From Owenia fusiformis (Eukaryota > Annelida > Polychaeta > Sabellida > Oweniidae): a DNA stretch of 64,000 bases. Below, piece by piece: positions 31,483-44,455 of the stretch. Position 1 is the stretch's first letter. The number at the start of each line of letters is the position of its first letter. The stretch is taken from NCBI GenBank assembly GCA_903813345.2, contig CAIIXF020000002.1, forward strand, positions 9,571,555 through 9,635,554, written 5' to 3'. A program made the translations under genes and the position numbers. Under the pieces are notes generated by a model, which ran no database searches, had not been told where the DNA came from, and saw nothing but the letters and a program-made list of their open reading frames with translations.

Positions 31483-31912
31483 ACTCAGATGTGAGTAGGT
31501 AGTTACCAGTTTCGCCACCACGTGGCGGATTCGGGGGAATTAACATGGCAGGGTATTACAAAATCCCCTTAAACTTGAATATGCATCAGTTTTAGTGGTT
31601 CACTTTTCAAATTACCCTTATGTATCTGATAGTTATACAAATTAAAATATGTCCAGTAAAAGAACATATTATCTGCCCAACACAAGAAAAGATATTTCAC
31701 TTTTTGTGGTTTTACAACATGGGGTCTATGGGGAATCTCCCCGACCTAGAAATCACATTTTCAAAGAAAATTAAATTTTCAAAGTTGATAAACTCTGTTC
31801 AAAACCACATTTCTAAATGTAATTTTACATGTAGATTCAAAATACGACATCAGTTTGATTGAATTGTGAATTTTTAATGACGAAAATCAAGATTATTTCT
31901 ACTCGCATCTGG
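31483..31912. mobile_element. Internally deleted derivative of the 49430-51456 element
   Basis: Ends are inverted (CAGATGTGAGTAG and CTACTCGCATCTG). The left about 290 bp match, in complement, 51170-51456 (shared ACATGGGGTCTATGGGGAAT and CACAAGAAAAGATATTTCAC). The rest matches, in complement, 49430-49548 (CAAAACCACATTTCTA). The intervening about 1.6 kb of the long copy is missing. Confidence 0.7.
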
Positions 31913-34900
31913 GATATTGTTAACTTGTCATAAATTAAGGGGGTCTGTTTAAATGGGTATTTCCACTAATCAACACCCTGCATTATTTCGCATTGACAAG
32001 TATCAGGGCCGAATCCAGCATTTGCTCAGGGGATGATCTTGAATTATTCCAGGGGTGAGGTCACATTTGATATTTGCTCAAAAATTACACGAAAACTGCT
32101 CAAAATGGTGATAGAATTATTGGCCGGTGGATGCAGTATTATTTTAAACAATACATTACTGTCGGCGAAGGGGAGGTGGCTAACATATAGTTGAAATTAC
32201 AGAATACGCTACCTTAATTTTTGATGATCTATAAACATAATCTTGTCATAAACAACTACTGATTTATATATGTGAACGGATATTTGTAAATTTGGTTTAA
32301 AAAGAAACTGAATATAGGGTAAAAATGAGGGAGACAAAGACAATGCTTTACTTTAAATGTCGCCCCTCATACTAGCATACGCTTTAACTATCAGATTCAG
32401 TAGCACCCTGCCCTTGATATATTAATACATAGTTTTCTTGTACCCCTTTTCAAAAATACAACGAACTAAATACATAGTAATAATGATCTTGGAATTGATT
32501 TCTTTGATCTGTAATCTAGATCACACAATAACTAATTAACTGTTTGATTGCGTTTTTGCTTCTTCAAAGACGGGATATCCCAAAATTACCTTGATTTACA
32601 GCATTGGCTTTCAAGAGAGTCCATGATTGCAGTCTAGATGGTCTATAGGCTATTTTTAATTCCTCGATATTTTAGTTGTGTATCTTTGAATCTGATTATC
32701 ATATACAATTAACTTTAACCAATTTTACCCGTTTTTTGAACTTCAAAACTGTCACATACATATTGGTGGTCCCTAATCATATTAGGACCGAGAACAAATA
32801 ACATAATTAAAACTGGAAAACATACAATACATATTCATCATCTCATCAATTTCTCCGGTTTGTATCTCCCGGTAATCTTTATGCCTTGAGCCACCCCCCC
32901 CCCCTTACAGATACTTTAGATACACTTATTTTGACGCTACTTAATTTGACGAATTTGCTCAATTTCAAATATTGGCACCGCGGCTATTTAATTTGGCGGA
33001 ATCAGGACTGAAGTTAAATTTTTGTCTATGTTTATGCATGGGCTATCAAAAGATTCTCTTGAAAGCCCATGGTTTATGTCATTAGGACGGGTATTTACTA
33101 AGATAATTTCTGTATTTCTTTTGGGATAATGTATGACATGTTGATGACATGCTCAGTTGACAGGAAAAGGGGCCCCACAAGTTTAATTTCTGAAGTGCAT
33201 TTGACAAAACAGTCAATATGGTATAACGGAAATGGGACTTCTGCGCATGTTAAAATTTTTCGTCAAAACTCAACTTTTGTTCAAGTTGATACGATTGTCT
33301 TTCGAACTAGAGACCTACCTCATTCGAAAGATCATAAAAGACTTTATCTATACTGAAAATCTTAGATCCAAACATAGTAAAATACGCTGTCAGTCCGCAT
33401 TTGATTTTTTGAAGTGAGTTTCGTAGATCGTCAGATTTCTCCGACTGATACCGGGTTATCTCAAATTGGTTCGTTTATAAATACGAATTTCTTTACCGTT
33501 GTAAGGCGCATGCGCAAAATTGATTTATAAACGTTATTGGTTGATGGTTTTTCTCCTGAGCATGCGTGAAGTCTGATAAACACTTATGACGAAGACCGGA
33601 GCAAACATTACTAGCTCTCGAACGAAATTCCAAGATTCAGATCATTTCGCCGTGTTTGCTAAGTGTGTATACGTGAATGACAAGCTGTTTTGAGTAGATC
33701 GGGTACCTGTTTTCGACACAACATTGATTTAGCTTGACATTGATGTGCACATTGACACTTTTGAGCATGTTAATACAAGTTTTTACACGCTTAGCACGAG
33801 ACGGGTTTTCGAAAAATCTGTTATCTGATTCACTCGATTATCGTATGGATATGTATTTCTGCTGACATTTCAACACCACATCACATAGAATTACGATGCA
33901 GAATGATAATAAAACACAAAACAACTACTAAATGCCACTTGTTATTTCACAGGAAGTAAAAATGCACACTGCCTAGGTTCTTTGAAAGGGTCGTCAGACA
34001 TCGGATTGGCCGCCATATTTGAAATGAAAATATCGCTAAATAGAGGTCTGCGCATGTCTCAACATTTCGACTGAAAAATTCCAAGCTGAAATTTGACGGA
34101 TTTCAATTTGGCGGATTTTCTGACTCCGTCAATCCGTCTAATTAAAACGGGAGCAAAATTAAGTATCTTCAGTTATATCAATATTATTTTGTATCTATCT
34201 GACATTATAATTTCGAAGAGAGATTCTCCCGGGGACATTCGGGATTTGAAATTGAATCTGAAATTCTGTCAGAATGGAATACATGGACCTGGTTACATGG
34301 TTTATCTTATTCTAAATGGACAAATAAGATCGCAGGGGCAGGAAACTCCCCCGTAGATGACATTTTGTTCATATAAAAGGCATTTGCATTAATCCTTTTG
34401 ATAACTTTCTTTCGTAGTTGGTCTCTTGACCCGAAACATTCTGGCTACAACAATACAATTGAGTTTTAGAGAAAAAATTGTGACTAACCGCCCTAAGAGG
34501 AACGTTGGAGCTTTTTAAGACCACATTAAGCCCCTACTTTAACTAACATCCTAACCCATGTTAAAGCCAAGCTTTTCCAGGATATCTTCAATCAATCCTC
34601 AACCCCTGTTAAAGACCCATTTTACAGGGTGTCTGCACCCGGGCCTACCCCCTTGACCCTCGTTAAAATCCTACTTTTGAAGGTAACATACCCCTTCAAC
34701 CTCCCTTCAAAACCCTACGTGTACAGGGTACCTACCCCTAATCCCATGTTAAGGCCCTTATATTTGCCGGGTACATACATACCCCCCCCCCCTCCCTCTC
34801 AAGCCGTACTTTTGCTGTTCCCCACAGCTAAATTCATTTGTGAACTATTATTTTGCTATAATGAATCCTGGTGGATGTGATATCTGTAAAATATACAAAA

Positions 34901-35143
34901 TGTACATTATATATGCGGTCTGGGGTGTGAGTGGGTTCACTTTAAAAAAAACAATTTGGGGGGTCTCAATTTTGACAATCAGAGACAAAGGTCTCAAATT
35001 TGTTAAACAAAGCATGGAATGCCCATGAACCAATTATGAATATTATCAAATGAAAACAAAATATTAATTCCTTATAATCCAAATACTTCCTTGTTTTTAT
35101 AACTGCTGAACCACCTTGATTACAGAAGATATACCGTGGAGTA
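31913..35143. other. Long non-coding span
   Basis: No gene recognised in about 3.2 kb. Contains C runs near 32887 and 34783 and several short open frames without splice or homology support. The T-rich/CCTAC-rich part at 34500-34790 consists of loosely repeated 'CCCATGTTAAAG..CCTAC' phrases of about 70 bp, apparently an old degenerate tandem repeat. Confidence 0.4.
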
Positions 35144-35248
35144 TAGCCTTGCCCAAGTCGGTCTCTTTTACTTATCTTGATTTCTATTATGACCGGCGGT
35201 AATAATTCAAGATCAGATTAGTAAAAAATACCGACTTGGGCAAGGCTA
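35144..35248. mobile_element. 105-bp hairpin MITE, copy 1
   Basis: TAGCCTTGCCCAAGTCGGT at the left is perfectly inverted at the right (ACCGACTTGGGCAAGGCTA); arms extend through TTACTTATCTTGA. A second copy is at 36382-36469. Confidence 0.8.
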
Positions 35249-35901
35249 CGTGGAGTAGTCTAGAAATAGTTTTTCAAGCTTAGGACCTATAGCCATTTAT
35301 CATGTGGATCGACACTGTTTATCTATTTGCATAGATATGTTTCTGGCCTTGGGGAGGCACATGATGCCTTCTAGCAATTTCAGATTTGTATTGTTTGAAC
35401 TTCTATTTTGTTTAATGCACACTTCTGATCACCATATCAAATCATTTGAATCGTAAATATGATCATTCAAATAATTTTAATTGAGGAAAATGTAAATATA
35501 CAATTTACAATTCAATACATAATTTGCACGAGTCTTAGGTTTGAATGAATTAAAATGACGTAAGCTAAGTGTAAAATTTTTGAAAAAAGCCTATCAAAAG
35601 ACGAATTGTTTTTTGAATACTTTGCGAGGAAATCAATATTGACGTACCGTATTGAAGTCATAAACAACAGCTTCGAGATGTCAGCCCGAAGACTATCTCC
35701 CGGTTGCCATGTTTATCTAGGAAACTGCTGGTTGTAATCATAATAGGACACACGGCAAAAAAATGTGTATCAAAATCCGTTGAAACCTGCTTACAGGTAA
35801 TACATTTGTATTATCAAAAATACAATCTTGTTCTGACCATCGCGAATCCTAATGTACATGTAACTGTGTCTAGGTGATCTTCAGTCAGTGACAGTTGTAG
35901 A

Positions 35902-36115
35902 GACTAGTTGCAACTTTAAAAAGAAAAAAAATTAAAAAGAAAAAAAATTAAAAAGAAAAAAAGACACTAGTTGCAACTGGTGATGTTTTCCATGGAAAGC
36001 CGTGAGCACGCTTTGCAAACTCTCTCTGGACTCTCTCTCTCTCTGGACGGCAGAGGGGGGGGGGGTGCGATGAGTGCGAAGGCACCCCCCCCCCCCCCAA
36101 AAAAAAGAATGAGCT
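35902..36115. repeat. Low-complexity block: A/T tracts, CT repeat, G and C runs
   Basis: Contains three AAAAAGAAAAAAAATT-type units flanked by inverted AGTTGCAACT words, then CTCTCTCT, a G run and a 15-17 base C run. The G and C runs can pair as a hairpin around TGCGATGAGTGCGAAGGCA. Confidence 0.65.
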
Positions 36116-36245
36116 TTCAATTTTTTATTTGAAGTTTCAATCTCATTTTTGAAGAATTTTGAAAGATGCATCAATTTTTGTAAAATTCAAAATTAATCTT
36201 AACATTTTTGGGGCTCGCTTAATAAGTAATGCCACGATCGCACAT

Positions 36246-36330
36246 CATGACATCTCATTTCTTCTCAGTCCTGAGATGATGTTTCAGGTGAAACAGAAAG
36301 ATGCTATGAGTATCAGAATGGGATCGCACC
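36246..36330 (+). repeat. Direct repeat partner of 37447-37517
   Basis: CATGACATCTCATTTCTTCT through GATGCTATGAGTATCAGAAT occurs here and again about 1.2 kb downstream, where a stretch of about 18 bp is missing. Confidence 0.7.
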
Positions 36331-36381
36331 ACATGGGGAGTAGTTTCCAGAAAGATTAGAATAGGGTCACGGTGGATGGTG

Positions 36382-36469
36382 TAGCCTTGCCCAAGTCGTA
36401 TCTTTTTCCTATCTTGATTTCTATTATTCAAGATCAGATAAGTAAAAAATACCGACTTGGAAAAGGCTA
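36382..36469. mobile_element. Hairpin MITE, copy 2
   Basis: Same termini and stem as 35144-35248, with a shorter loop and a few changes in the right arm (TTGGAAAAGGCTA). Confidence 0.75.
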
Positions 36470-38100
36470 AGGATGGGGGTGCAAGAAGGTATCCCGGCAT
36501 AAATCATGTCAGATCAACATCCTAGATATTTATCTGGACACCCCCTCCCCTATCTAACGGCCCTGAGATTCAAAGAGCTCTTTGAAAGTGTCCAAAAAAT
36601 GATGAAAACTGCATGTAATTGAAATTTTGGCCAGTAAGAGTTCCAGCCCCCCCCCCCCCCATCTACCCTTGGCTCTTACCATGGACATGGAGGACATTTA
36701 GGAGTCATTTTCAAATGCCCGATTACAAGATTACAGTGATTTATTTCCGCCCTTCCATAACAGTGTTATTGGTGGGCAGAGGAAATCGAGTATGTATTGA
36801 TCTAGTTAATTAGTGATTACAGATAGATTAAAGGAAAAGTGACTTGAAAGTGAATTCTCAAAATTGAGAATTCTGATTGTAATCAAAACTATATGAATTG
36901 ATACTAATCGCACGGACATGGACTAGTATTTTGAATCATTTCATATCCTATCCAACAGCAAGTGAAATCAAATGATCAAGCTACATTATTTATTGAAACT
37001 TAAATAAGGGACAATATGTTTTTACCTTTTATGTTAGTCTCAGATGTTGCTTGCAATTTTTTTGAGTTTTTGAGGCGTACTTATGGCCACTTGTGTTTTT
37101 AATGCGCACTTTTGGTCCATAGGCCTGTCATTGAGGTACATTCTAAAATTGTCTCAGTTTATCAGGTTTAGATTTGGTCATTTTGACTATTTTTAATTGT
37201 TAAGTTTTAAGCGCAGTTTTGGTCTATATGCTTATAATATAAAATTTAAGGAGATGATTTGGTCTACGCTACCCTTTGCATTCGTTTGACTTAACTTCTT
37301 AAAAGAGAGCTTCGTCTTCGTAGTTTAACTAGACTCTGCACGCAGGGTAGGTCTACGCCATAACAAAACCTTTAAAAAGAGGCATACTATTGGTTTAGAC
37401 TATTGGTTTAGAGGTCTACTTTTAGTTTACGCCTCAAAAACCCATCATGATATACCATGACATCTCATTTCTTCTCAGCCCTGAGAAACAGAAAGATGCT
37501 ATGAGTATCAGAATGTCAAAAACCTATCAAAACGTAATTTGAATAAATGAACGTTTTATCCTCTTTATGGAACATTAGACCTTAATAACTCAGTTACCAT
37601 ATTCGGGTGGGGTACATCTTTTACTTTTTACATTTTATATTGATCATATTTTTGCCCTCCGGCTACTGGGCAAACTCCGATTACTGGTACAGAGAAATAG
37701 AGCCCAATATAGAAAATAAAAGATGAAATCATTAACCCCCCCCCCATACATTCACTATAATTAAGTCGTTGGTGAGTTCGGATGTTTTTCAAGTTCAAGT
37801 TTATGCTCAATCCAGATAACATCTTCTTTATAATAAAAATAAAAAGGTACTTTTATGTAGATATATATCTCCGATATCTATACATTTCCTGTAAGAATGT
37901 GGCAACGAAAATGGGGCAACAAGACCTGGGCCTAACAATGCATTTCTAGTTATCTGTTTTCCTGGTTTGTTTGACACAGAGACATGTTTGAAATGGGTAA
38001 ACATTTCAATCGGTATGTTTCAAGGTGGCCTCGGGGGGAATGACGACCCATGAAACCTAGAAAATCATGTTTATAAATTATAGATCAAGATATAATATTT
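36470..38100. other. Non-coding span
   Basis: Holds the second copy of the direct repeat (37447-37517) and degenerate TTGGTCTA/GTCTACG phrases (37070-37440). No gene recognised. Confidence 0.4.
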
Positions 38101-38266
38101 TCAGGCCCGTAGCCAGGATTTACCGGGGGAGCGGTTTTACCATGGAGGGGGGGGGGGGTTGCCAAGGGAGTGTGGGGGGGGGGGCTTTTTGACAGTTTTG
38201 GCAAAACATCATTTGGCCAGGAGGGGGAGCGGCCGCTCCCTCCGCTCCCCTTGGCTACGGGCCTGA
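38101..38266. mobile_element. MITE with TCAGGCCCGTAGCCA termini
   Basis: A perfect 15-bp terminal inverted repeat (TCAGGCCCGTAGCCA at the left, its complement ending at 38266). The interior is made of G runs and TTTTGGC words; GGAGCGGCCGCTCC is an internal palindrome. Confidence 0.8.
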
Positions 38267-38479
38267 ATTTGGAAAGCAGCTAAAAGGTCGTCGTTTTGTG
38301 AATAGGGGATGGGTGATTAGCAGCATTAGAAGTCGAACGAATGCAAGGGTAGCCATAGACTATTATGTAATTATGCTAAATCATGTCATCTTATACATTG
38401 GTACACTTACAAAATAAGGAAATAAATTGTTCAATCAATCAATTACTTTTTGCTATCATCTAATGACGCTACAGAACAA

Positions 38480-38737
38480 AATAATACATTTGTCTCCGGA
38501 ATTACTGGAAATTTTAATAACATGTACAATTTCCTGGGAACGATAGATGTATGTGCAATGTCAAATAATTGTGGCAAAGATTGCGATTTGCTAGATTCTG
38601 ATTTTGGAATTTCTTTGATCAAATTGTACCTCACACGCAATGTCAGAAGTGAGATTGAATGTCCAAATAGCATAGTAAGACCCCGAATAAGAGATCCATT
38701 TTCTCGACGGGAGATTTATCGCTCAATCCCACACTAG
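38480..38737 (+). CDS. Possible orphan terminal exon, unknown protein
   Basis: A frame ending at TAG 38735-38737 has non-repetitive, mixed composition, ending PFSRREIYRSIPH. It is preceded by CTAATGACGCTACAG (branch-point-like CTAAT and an AG acceptor at 38473-38474, exon start about 38475). No upstream exon was found and I recognise no domain. It may be a true last exon or chance. Confidence 0.25.
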   Translation, partial: NNTFVSGITGNFNNMYNFLGTIDVCAMSNNCGKDCDLLDSDFGISLIKLYLTRNVRSEIECPNSIVRPRIRDPFSRREIYRSIPH

Positions 38738-40414
38738 ACATTTAATGTTAAATAACAGTGAGATCTAAAATTCATATCTTAAAATCTTAAGTCGAGTTTA
38801 GTCAGAGATTATAATTTCATTGGTAAAATGCAATCAGAAAGAACCTTTAGTAATAGTTGTTTATTTTAATGAGAGATTCATAAATTGGAACTTAAGTTGT
38901 AGCCATCATTTGTGAAGATTGCTGGGTCTAACACCTTAGAAGAGTATCACAACCACAGTCTATTTTTTAATTAAAACTCTTTCCCTATCCTGTAATGAAA
39001 ATAAATATAATTGGAGTGAATTGCATGCATTTCGAATGAAGTTATCATATTTTTAGTCTTTTATTAGTTCAAACAGGTTTACATAAGATGCATAAAAGTG
39101 ACAAAGGGAAACATTTCAATTTCTAACTCTACAATTGTAATCATACATGTACATACCAGACACATGATGTATACATGAGACCCCCCCCCCCCGACTGAAA
39201 GCTGGCATGATTGTACCTTTTGAGATTCGATCAACTTAGTTCTTATGGGAAAATGAGGAGTCTTCAATGGTGCATCGACATAACATGGACTGGTGAAATA
39301 CAAGATGGTATCCCGATCATTGGAATGGTTAATGGTGTATTTGAAAAGTGCTCACAATGGTGAAAAGCTGCACGCTTTTGAATGATCTAGACTTTTTGGC
39401 CGGGGGTGGGGGGGGACTTTCACCAACCCTTCCAAAGGGACACGATACATTTCTCGAGGGCTCAGAGGGCCAGAGGTTAATATCATGTTGTCACAGGGTA
39501 TAAAACCATAGGCCATATTCAATTCCGATCATGATATTCCTAACTCTCTTCAATGAAATCTGAAGTTAGAAGTCCATATCTTAACTTTGTATGATGAAAC
39601 AAAACCAGAAGTCTTATATCATAAGTCTACAAAATATCCGATGACTTAAAATGACATTTTGAAATAAAAAATGTTATTGAATAATATAAACACACCAGCA
39701 TCAAAAAAATCAACGAAACAATATAACAGCGACCAAACAAAATCGCTTGTTGCTCAGATGTCTATGACTTTAACTGTGTCAGAGCATGATGATGAAATTA
39801 CCATTCGTCTGTGTTTAATAGGCTCAAACAGAGCTTCATACTCCTTTCGTATCAAAATCTCTTAATTTTCAAATGGGAGACGAATTCAATTTTGTTAGCG
39901 AATTTTGAGGTGAATGCGATTTTTGTGAGAGGGATTGGTCAGGACAATGCGATTTTCTTTTCGGGCGATGGACGATGGGCGGTAAACACAATATCGCGTC
40001 TTCATTACGTACCCCTTCCATTAGATTTGCAATCGTGTGTTTTCATTTCGAAGCATATCAATATTTAAATCTAATTATTTCCTCAATTGCAATGCTAGAT
40101 CTAGTAGTTCAGTTATTTGTGATATTTGACGAATTTATCTAAATCGCCAATCATAATCAGCTTTGATTAGATAGGTGGCCGAAAAAGGGATCCTGTTACT
40201 AATTTAATGGAGGGGGGGGTGTATGTAATATCGACCACCGTCCAAAAAATTATTTCCTGCACTATAGGAGAAAGTACTCTTTAAAAAAGGGTTTCAAAAA
40301 ACTATTTTGAATCATAGTTCTGTAATTGTGCAAAGGAGTTTTTGTTTTTAGCGTAACGTACACAATTCTTGTTTGCTTAAAAAGATTAATTTCAATATGA
40401 TTCGCAAGTATGAT
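38738..40414. other. Non-coding span
   Basis: Contains a C run near 39181, a G run near 39402 and AATAAA near 38999. A frame at 39671-39865 has protein-like composition in its middle but no splice or homology support. Confidence 0.35.
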
Positions 40415-41352
40415 CACTGCATCAAATGTGGAATTCTTGCAATTTCTAGACGTAGGATGGTCTAGAAACTCCACGTATCTACCGGGAGAGGCAACTAAAT
40501 GAATATGCTAGTTGCGTCCATAGGCGAAGCAAGGGGGGTGCAATAAAGATAAAACCATGAGAAAGAAAAAGAAAAAGCTCAATTTTGAAGAAACTTTTGT
40601 AAAATTCAAAATAAATCTTATTTTTTTGGCTTGTTTATGCAACAATCGCAACCCTGTGACTGAAAACCGAAAAGTTTTTGGCGATCGCACCCCCCCCCCC
40701 CCCCATCTTGAATGAAAGCTGGCTTCGCCCCTGCCCTATATCAATTAGTAATGATACATTGCATACACAATATGAACACGTAGTTTTTTCATCCATTTGG
40801 TCAGACGCACAATAATAATACTATTCTAGTATCTTGCTTGATACCCGGGGTTTGATGTGACAACTTGATAGATGCCTGGGAAAACATAGTTTTACTAGTT
40901 ATCAGTACAGCTTGTTTGGTATTTTACAAGCTTTAAACAGTACGTGATTTATTATTCAATCATATATGTAAAACGTCATGGTATACGTGAACAGTTCGTT
41001 ATACAAAATAATAAATAAAATAGATAAAAGATAAAAAGAAATTAGTATATTTCAGTGAAAATATGTCTAAATTATGAATGTTGATCATAATTGCTTGTAA
41101 CAATATACATTAACCTGATTCGATAATTACTTTATTCTAGATTTCAATCATTAGTCTCAAGGCGTGCCAAGACTTTTTGTCACACTCTAAGCACGTCTTT
41201 GCACTGCGTGTGCTTAGACGTGCCTAGAGATGTCTAGAGTTGGTTTCATCGCGTACCTAGACGTGTCAAAACTAGTCACGCCTAAGCACCCGGCGTGCTT
41301 AGACTTAGTTTCTAGACGTGCTTAGTCTAGAAATTCCATTTTTCACCCAGTG
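40415..41352. mobile_element. CTAGACGTGCTTAG-family TIR element with a nested insertion
   Basis: Left CACTGCATCAAATGTGGAAT and right end (complement CACTGGGTGAAAAATGGAAT) are inverted and both continue into TCTAGAC words. The right part (41152-41340) is packed with CGTGCTTAGAC and complements. The G/C-run element 40522-40731 lies inside the left part. Confidence 0.55.
40522..40731. mobile_element. G/C-run MITE with GGCGAAGC termini
   Basis: AGGCGAAGC plus a G run at the left, a C run and GGCTTCGCCCCT at the right. Its interior AAAATTCAAAATAAATCTTA resembles 36180-36205, so the block at 36050-36220 is a related degenerate copy. Confidence 0.6.
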
Positions 41353-42124
41353 TATCTGATAGATAGAATGCACAAATAAAACAAAAGTTTTGCTATTATA
41401 GGTAAAAAGTTCTCTTGAAATTACGAAGTGATTTTACCTATTAATTCTGTTCATGGTCCGCCATTTTTGCGGAAGTTACACTGAAACGCAAACTCCATGA
41501 AACGAAACGAAATCACTAGAAAAAACATGGCATATATTGTGCGCATGTGCACCAAAGTTTTAACCAATCAGATTATTTGATTATTTTGCGCACATGAATT
41601 ATTTGCTTCTGAGCACTTACAAGCTTACCACAATAAACAAACCTGGCAGAGACTACCCTGAGCCTACTTCATTTTGGCGAAATTTCAGCTCAAACTCGTG
41701 ACAAATGAACTATGCATACGCTGGTGTGAAGCCTTGGAGACACTCATTTTGGTATATATGATTTATGGTGTATACTTTTCTGCAGTTTGTGTGAGTTTGG
41801 GACATTAAATGTTAAAATTCAAGAAAATATGGCAATAAAACGACTAATCAATTAATATATACCAGCACTGTACCAAATTCTGTTTCTGGACGCCCGGTGT
41901 AAAAGAAATTATGGTCCCCTGGGGATTATGGTCCCCTTTCCTTGAGCCCCTTACTGGCCCCGACTGTGAATAAATAATAAAGAAAATAATTGTAATTAGG
42001 TCACCATATAAATCAATTGAGAGTAGGACCAAAATTTGACAGGACCGGCTACCCTTTTACACCGGCCATGTTGAACCAAAGACACGGTGTCTTCGTTTTC
42101 AGTTGATCCCCAGTGGTGATGAAT

Positions 42125-42260
42125 AATGCCTTCAATTTGGTCACATTTGCTCCGATTTTCACTACGGCGCCTGGTCGATTGGGTATTTTGTTCAAAATTG
42201 AATACAATATTGAGCAAAACACTCAATCGGCCGGATCGGGGCAAATGTGACCCAGGCATT
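42125..42260. mobile_element. 136-bp hairpin MITE
   Basis: AATGCCTTCAATTTGGTCACATTTGC pairs imperfectly with the right end GCAAATGTGACCCAGGCATT; inner arms CGATTG..TTTTG and CAAAA..CAATCG also pair. Confidence 0.75.
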
Positions 42261-42469
42261 AACAAAGTGTACAAACTGCAACAAGGCTCCGAGTTACCTT
42301 GCCTCTTATTGGATAGAATTCATCATAATGTAGCTAATTAAGTGTAGCCAAAACTGGAGTCTGATTGCAGTTTACACGGGCCCATGAATACATGCTTGTG
42401 CGACACGTACATTCGATCCGAGCTTTGCCATGTGGGCGTCAATATAGTTTATTTTAGTTTTATTCTTAG

Positions 42470-42655
42470 TTTACAAGAAGCATTTATTTTACCTGATAGC
42501 AAACTAAAACTGGACAGTCATTTTGGAGGAGCAATGTCTCCTTCAAGTAAAGAAATTTCAAAACGTCGAGAAAGTTTGCCTGCCAGACAGTTACGATAAC
42601 AACGACTTGAAGAACAATGGAAACGGAGAACACGAGTTCATAGTACAAGTTTGAG
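42470..42655 (+). pseudogene. Exon-like segment with an in-frame stop
   Basis: Preceded by TATTCTTAG and ended by TTTGAG|GTAAGT. One frame encodes an ordinary basic/polar peptide (SKEISKRRESLPARQLR), meets TAA at 42597-42599, and continues in the same frame with RLEEQWKRRTRVHSTSLR up to the donor. This pattern suggests an exon with a premature stop. Parent gene not recognised. Confidence 0.35.
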
Positions 42656-42977
42656 GTAAGTCTGCGGCCTACGATTGGAATTGTAATGCCTCATTATACA
42701 GTCTACATGTAATAGGGATGTTTCAGCTATTCGGAATCTGAAAGTGAGCTTTACAGGGAAAGTGAAAGTCAGATTTCAGGGGTCATGTCATAAGGGTTTA
42801 GAAAGAAACAACAATTTATTTCCAAAATTTATTTCAGAATTTTATCCGTTTGTACACTCCACTAGTTACTCTCAGACTCAGATGAAGATAACTCAATACC
42901 TAATTATTTTAATATTTTTGGCATTTTTTGTCCATGAAACGTTTGTATTTCAATTGATTGTTTCTTGTTATCTCTGT

Positions 42978-43372
42978 TAGAGTCCATTTCACTGCTTCAT
43001 TTCGTCAGTAGAACGGCAAAAATAAGAAATTGGGAGACCATTGTGCAATAATATATGGAAAAGTATATTCATAATGTACATGAATGACATTTGTATATTT
43101 CAGATTCTTTAGTTTTTTGTGCAATAAGCCTGTGCCGTCTTGTAATTTGAAGAATTTCAGCCATGTTAATCTTATTGAAAATAACATGGCAGAGAAACAT
43201 CCAAATAGATGAGGCCACACACTTTATAAGCCAAACTAGAAGCAATCCAAGATATACAAATGTCATTCATGTACATTATGAATATACTTTTCCATATATT
43301 ATTGCACAATGGTCTCCCAATTTCTTATTTTTGCCGTTCTACTGACGAAATGAAGCAGTGAAATGGACTCTA
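42978..43372. mobile_element. 395-bp fold-back MITE with near-perfect 119-bp arms
   Basis: TAGAGTCCATTTCACTGCTT onward is complementary to the right end without a visible mismatch for about 119 bp. Flanked by/ending in TA. Diverged relatives are at 44993-45275 and 46633-47034. The perfect arms imply a recent insertion or gene conversion between arms. Confidence 0.85.
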
Positions 43373-43376
43373 GACT

Positions 43377-44455
43377 TATCTTCTTTTTAGGCTTTCCTTT
43401 TGTCGTTGTTTTTTCTTTTTGTTTGATTTGGTCACTACATCACTTCCAGATGATTCTTGCTCCATTAGTGTATCCCTGTAGTTATCATCACTATCTTCAC
43501 TCATTAGCTCATCTACATCAAAAAGAATGGGCCTCTATCGTCCTCTTGATGATCCTTGACTTGGTGTAACATGTGAAGGCCCTTGAGTAGCAGATGGTTG
43601 AACTTTACGTCCTTTTGATGGCTCTTGGCTTGATTGAACACCGGCAGGCCCTTGAGTAGAAGTTGGCTGACCATCTTCCTTGGATTTTGGGGGTTGGGGA
43701 ACGTTTGTTGTTGGAGGGGATCCTTTTGGTGACTTATTGGCATATTTTAACTCCATTGCCAACACCTGTTGGACTACACTGAAAAATACAGGAGATAGAT
43801 AGAATAATTAGACAGATGTGAAGCACTGTTACAGTACGAAGTCATTGCGAATTTTAAGGGATACATGAGGGTTGAGAGGCATGCAATGGGCACTGGTTAA
43901 TAGAAAAATTGAGAAAATGCACAAATGCACATACCTGACCTCTGCATCTGGATCATTGTTGGTCATCATCTTGCCCAGTTTATTGGTTAGGCGGGCAGTT
44001 AAGGCTGCTCTTTTAGTATCCTTCATGTCAACATACATCTGTTTGTTTTCAGGGGTATGCTATCTAAGTTGGACTACATGGTTTCAATGATGTCTCCCCA
44101 TGCACATGGGTGTGCCATATAAGCTCGCAGAAGGAGTAGTTTCTCTTCTTTTGTAAAGAATACTGCACTATTCTTCTTCCTCTTATTCAACAATGTTTCT
44201 CCTGAAAAATTGTATGTAATGAAATAATATGATATAACCAGGGATCCTTGATATTACCCCTTACAATCATGTGTGATATATACACACAATATTGCACATG
44301 CATGAAACAAGGAAACCTTATCAGCAAATGTGGATACGTTTCATGTAAACTCTACAATAATCAGGTAAACAAATACATATTTATTTATCTAGACTCAATT
44401 ATTATCAAGAGAATCATAAGCAATAATGAATACTTACCTTTCTGTTCCGACATTT
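43377..44455 (-). pseudogene. SANT/Myb-like protein gene, disrupted
   Basis: Minus-strand pieces: a start exon MSEQKG with donor GTAAGT (about 44455-44440), an exon after TTTTTCAG (about 44202) encoding KEEKLLLLRAY...PCAWGDIIETM, and then a TAG. The reading continues in a shifted frame (MKDTKRAALTARLTNKLG..DPDAEVR, 44030-43935), with a further TAG just before it, and ends at an AG|GTATGT donor. The last exon (after a CAG near 43780) begins VVQQVLAMELKYANK and runs through Ser/Pro/Gln-rich sequence to an acidic and lysine-rich end. The helix-rich N-terminal part is typical of SANT/Myb-like DNA-binding accessory proteins. At least one frameshift and a stop break it. Confidence 0.6.

Noticed and set aside
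43005-43345. Two frames on opposite strands ending in the same 30-residue peptide
   Set aside because: Identical because they read the two arms of a perfect palindrome.
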